From Bacillota bacterium (lineage in GTDB: Bacteria > Bacillota_I > Bacilli_A > Acholeplasmatales > UBA5453), in the NCBI GenBank assembly GCA_023436805.1, contig JAEZHT010000082.1, forward strand, positions 1 through 7,065: 7,065 nucleotides of DNA. Direction: 5' to 3'. Each line of letters begins with the position of its first letter. Position 1 is the stretch's first letter. This document shows, piece after piece, positions 4,721 to 7,065 of the stretch. Position numbers and translations under genes: made by a program. The notes under the pieces were generated by a model. That model was not told the DNA's origin and searched no databases. It worked only from the letters and a program-made list of their open reading frames with translations.

Positions 4721-6688
4721 ATGCGATATATTAAACAAATCGGAGTGTTATTTGTCATCTTTATGGCATTCATCGGGGTTGGTTATTTGCTCAGTTTTCT
4801 ACCAAAAGTTTGGATATTGGTTGGTCTTTTCACGAGTATTGCTTTGATCATAGCCATCATGATTGGCAATATCATTGGCATGCAAAAAATCAAAAAACTC
4901 ATGACAAAAGATTTACGTAAACTCAAAAGCATGTACGATGAATCCAATCTTAAAGGGTTTGACACCATTGAAGATATTCAAAAGATGTTAAGTAAAAACC
5001 ACCATCTGACGAATGCTTATTTGGGCATAGTCATTTCAGCCCTGATACTTTTACCCGCGTTTTTATTCGCATTAGCCCTACATATCCCAAGCATTCAAAT
5101 CGCTTTAGTGATATTGATGATGTTTTACATTTCCATGACATCCGAGTTATTTGTCTCACCGAACGACCCCTATGGGTATCCGATTGATGCCAAACAGTAC
5201 CCAAAACTTCATGACATACTGTCGTTAGCCAAATCCCTCATGGGCGTGACTTCACCGGTCAAATTGTATGTTGTTATAGGTAACAACGCGACCATCACCT
5301 ATGGTAATCGTAAACACCACATTACCTTAGGTTTACACTTGATTCAGTCTTTAAATGAGAAAGAATTGAGGAGTATTCTTTTACATGAACTTGCCCATTT
5401 GGTTCATGAAGATTCCTCTAATGCCAACCGTTGGTACCGTTCGATTGAATGGTTGGATCGATTATCTCATTCAGGGACAACAAACATCCTTACACAGTTT
5501 TTGTTTCAAGCCATGGCCATCTATTCAAGATTTCAATTTGAAATGTTCAAACAACTCAGTTCGAAGTTCATAGAACAACGCGCCGATGACGCTTTGTTGG
5601 ATAAAGGAATCAATTCAACTTACATCAGTGCAGGCTTAAAGATTCAATACTATGAAACATTCTTATTGGAACCATTTATTTTTGCTAACTTAACCACGAA
5701 AGAAGAACCCTCCACGACCCATTTTGAGGATATGCATCAAGAATTCTTGAGCTACTTAGCTGCCAATAAACCCACACTGGATGAACTTATTCCATTGGAA
5801 CTTGTCCGCAAACGCCATACGCATCCCACCCTCCATCAACGGATGACACACTTTGGTGTCGATAGCTTTGAAATCGAACCCATGGGTCCATACGATGAAA
5901 CAGAATTGAAAGAAATGCTAAAGATTTTCAATGAGCTTGCTCCTGGTGGGAAGGAAGATTACGATTATACCTATAAATATATATACGCCCCAGCCATCCA
6001 AGCAGTGAACGACTATGAAAATAACCCTACCGAAGAGAAGATGTCGTTGTACCGATACATTCTCGGATTATATGATATTGGTCAAGTAGAATCTTACATG
6101 AAAGCCACCGAACGATTCATTGAGCTTTATGGGGGAACGGGGTATCTCCACTATGTCAGAGGGGTCATTCTGATCAACCATTACCACGACCCTAAAGGCA
6201 TCGATGAAATCTATAAGGCCATTGAAGTTAGTCCAAAATTCACAGAACAACTCGATGTTATTGGCTATGCTTCGGTGCGACTCGGGTTACAAGAAAAACT
6301 CGATGAATTCAAAGTGAAAATGATCGATTTGATTGAACATGCCTTTGAAACTGGATTATATACCACTAAAAACAGACGTAAACTCGTATCTGTAGAACCA
6401 TTCAACTATGAAGAACCCATCATGAATTACCTATTGGATGTGATCCAAGGAGAGAATCTCGCCTATTCAGCCTATCTGTTTAAGGAAACGTATGCCGATG
6501 GCCTACAACAAAACCACCTGATCCTCACTGCGAACATCGAAGACCAACAACGATTCTATTTGGGTATTCAAAAAGTGAAGATGGCGTTATCTCTCGACAA
6601 CCAAATGTATCAATTGACCACCCATATGTCGAAATACTACTTCAATAAATTGTTTCAAAAAGTTCAGCCTTTTTACACCAAAGAATAA
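4721..6688 (+). CDS. Membrane-bound M48-family zinc metallopeptidase with C-terminal helical extension
   Basis: A 655-residue protein. Two membrane segments near the N-terminus (about 7-28 and 30-54), a basic linker, and two more (about 99-120 and 124-145) precede the peptidase domain. Catalytic features: H222-E-L-A-H226, the zinc-binding HEXXH with E223 as catalytic base; the third-ligand motif E285-Q-R-A-D289; and the later THP-containing segment (T367-H368-P369 to R374), which M48 enzymes such as HtpX also show. With N-in topology the catalytic domain would face the cytosol, as in HtpX and Ste24, suggesting membrane-protein quality control. Residues about 400-655 form a soluble, charged, mostly helical region with TPR-like spacing (about 450-520), not part of HtpX, which is near 290 residues. 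The gene stands alone between terminators. The class is secure; substrate and role are not. Confidence 0.88.
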   Translation: MRYIKQIGVLFVIFMAFIGVGYLLSFLPKVWILVGLFTSIALIIAIMIGNIIGMQKIKKLMTKDLRKLKSMYDESNLKGFDTIEDIQKMLSKNHHLTNAYLGIVISALILLPAFLFALALHIPSIQIALVILMMFYISMTSELFVSPNDPYGYPIDAKQYPKLHDILSLAKSLMGVTSPVKLYVVIGNNATITYGNRKHHITLGLHLIQSLNEKELRSILLHELAHLVHEDSSNANRWYRSIEWLDRLSHSGTTNILTQFLFQAMAIYSRFQFEMFKQLSSKFIEQRADDALLDKGINSTYISAGLKIQYYETFLLEPFIFANLTTKEEPSTTHFEDMHQEFLSYLAANKPTLDELIPLELVRKRHTHPTLHQRMTHFGVDSFEIEPMGPYDETELKEMLKIFNELAPGGKEDYDYTYKYIYAPAIQAVNDYENNPTEEKMSLYRYILGLYDIGQVESYMKATERFIELYGGTGYLHYVRGVILINHYHDPKGIDEIYKAIEVSPKFTEQLDVIGYASVRLGLQEKLDEFKVKMIDLIEHAFETGLYTTKNRRKLVSVEPFNYEEPIMNYLLDVIQGENLAYSAYLFKETYADGLQQNHLILTANIEDQQRFYLGIQKVKMALSLDNQMYQLTTHMSKYYFNKLFQKVQPFYTKE

Positions 6689-6691
6689 GAA

Positions 6692-6718
6692 AAAAAGCAT
6701 CCAAATCGGATGCTTTTT
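6692..6718. terminator. Bidirectional terminator between the M48 gene and rpsD
   Basis: An 11-bp stem (AAAAAGCATCC 6692-6702 with GGATGCTTTTT 6708-6718, 5-nt loop) has a T-tract on both strands. It can therefore end transcription of both convergent genes, whose stops lie within about 10 bases on either side. Confidence 0.9.
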
Positions 6719-6726
6719 AAGTTCAA

Positions 6727-7065
6727 TTAGCGGTTGTAGAATTCAACGATTAGTTGTTCTTTAATGTCTGGCATGACTTCATTTCTTTCTGGATATCTGA
6801 CGAATGTACCTACTAAAGTAGCTTCATCGAAAGACACGTAATCCTTGCGTAATACCATCTTTTCAAGCGCAGTCTTGATGACTGTAAGCCCTTTGGATGT
6901 TTCACGTAAAGATACTTTTTGTCCAGGAACTAAACGGTAAGATGGAATATCCACTTTGTTACCGTCAACTAAGAAATGACCGTGGTTGACCAATTGTCTG
7001 GCTTGTGCTCTTGTAGCTGCGTAACCTAAACGATAAACAACGTTATCTAATCTAGATTCAAGTAG
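6727..7065 (-). CDS. rpsD: Small ribosomal subunit protein S4, C-terminal part
   Basis: The 3' 113 codons (112 residues plus TAA) of the gene for S4, a primary 16S rRNA-binding protein that nucleates assembly of the small subunit. The reading frame is open to the right edge of the window, so the N-terminal half (S4 is about 200 residues) lies outside. The visible part opens with the S4 RNA-binding motif: LLESRLDNVVYRLG, then RAQARQLVNHGHFLVDG and KVDIPSYRLVPGQ. It ends in IVEFYNR, the usual kind of S4 C-terminus. A TTG codon at 6991-6993 is an internal Leu, not a start. The gene converges on the M48 peptidase gene. In B. subtilis rpsD is autoregulated through its leader, which cannot be seen here. 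Confidence 0.97.
   Translation of the reverse strand, partial: LLESRLDNVVYRLGYAATRAQARQLVNHGHFLVDGNKVDIPSYRLVPGQKVSLRETSKGLTVIKTALEKMVLRKDYVSFDEATLVGTFVRYPERNEVMPDIKEQLIVEFYNR

Noticed and set aside
5385..5573. A plus-strand open frame inside the M48 gene
   Set aside because: It is an out-of-frame shadow covering the HEXXH region of the true gene, without a ribosome binding site.
6068..6250. A minus-strand open frame inside the M48 gene (also 4399-4608 and 4783-4968 elsewhere)
   Set aside because: These are antisense shadows of coding sequence with no supporting signals.
6991..6993. TTG as the start of a short minus-strand gene
   Set aside because: The frame continues to the window edge with a typical S4 sequence, so this codon is an internal leucine of rpsD.

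Overview
The window reads as ordinary chromosomal DNA of a low-GC bacterium of the Bacillota/Mycoplasmatota type. All the genes have Gram-positive-type Shine-Dalgarno sites or tight operon spacing, there are many hairpin-plus-T-tract terminators, tryptophan is written TGG, and TGA is used as a true stop (end of the transporter gene at 4649-4651). That argues against the recoded Mycoplasma/Spiroplasma code and fits an Acholeplasma- or Izemoplasma-like mollicute, or a reduced Bacillota relative. The taxonomic lean comes from overall protein character, not from a search, and is only moderately confident.

Layout: (1) 1-123 is the tail of an upstream unit, with a long hairpin and a strong intrinsic terminator. 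(2) 124-540 (+) encodes a short protein that I recognise as a reduced member of the ComK competence transcription factor family; its start codon lies just behind the terminator and has no visible ribosome binding site. (3) 596-3459 is a tight four-gene (+) operon: pgk, an XRE-cupin regulator, an HPr-family protein and tpiA. It runs from an extended -10 promoter to a strong terminator. (4) 3463-4678 is a monocistronic (+) unit for an ArsB/NhaD/SLC13-type membrane permease; its promoter sits inside a 35-bp imperfect palindrome. (5) 4689-6718 is a monocistronic (+) unit for a membrane-bound M48 zinc metallopeptidase with a long helical C-terminal extension. (6) 6727-7065 (-) is the 3' part of rpsD (ribosomal protein S4), convergent with the peptidase gene and separated from it by a bidirectional terminator.

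How it may work together: the operon joins two lower-glycolysis enzymes (phosphoglycerate kinase and triosephosphate isomerase) with two regulatory proteins. The XRE-cupin gene begins one base after the pgk stop, without its own Shine-Dalgarno site, so it is probably translationally coupled to pgk. The HPr keeps the His and Ser phosphorylation sites but has lost the Arg-Pro pair next to the active-site His, which suggests a regulatory rather than sugar-transporting role. The other units look independently transcribed.

The points most worth a second look are the ComK-like gene and its strange 5' end, the atypical HPr, and the glycolytic operon with a built-in regulator. I see no CRISPR array, insertion sequence, tRNA or rRNA, and no evidence of a defence or mobile system.
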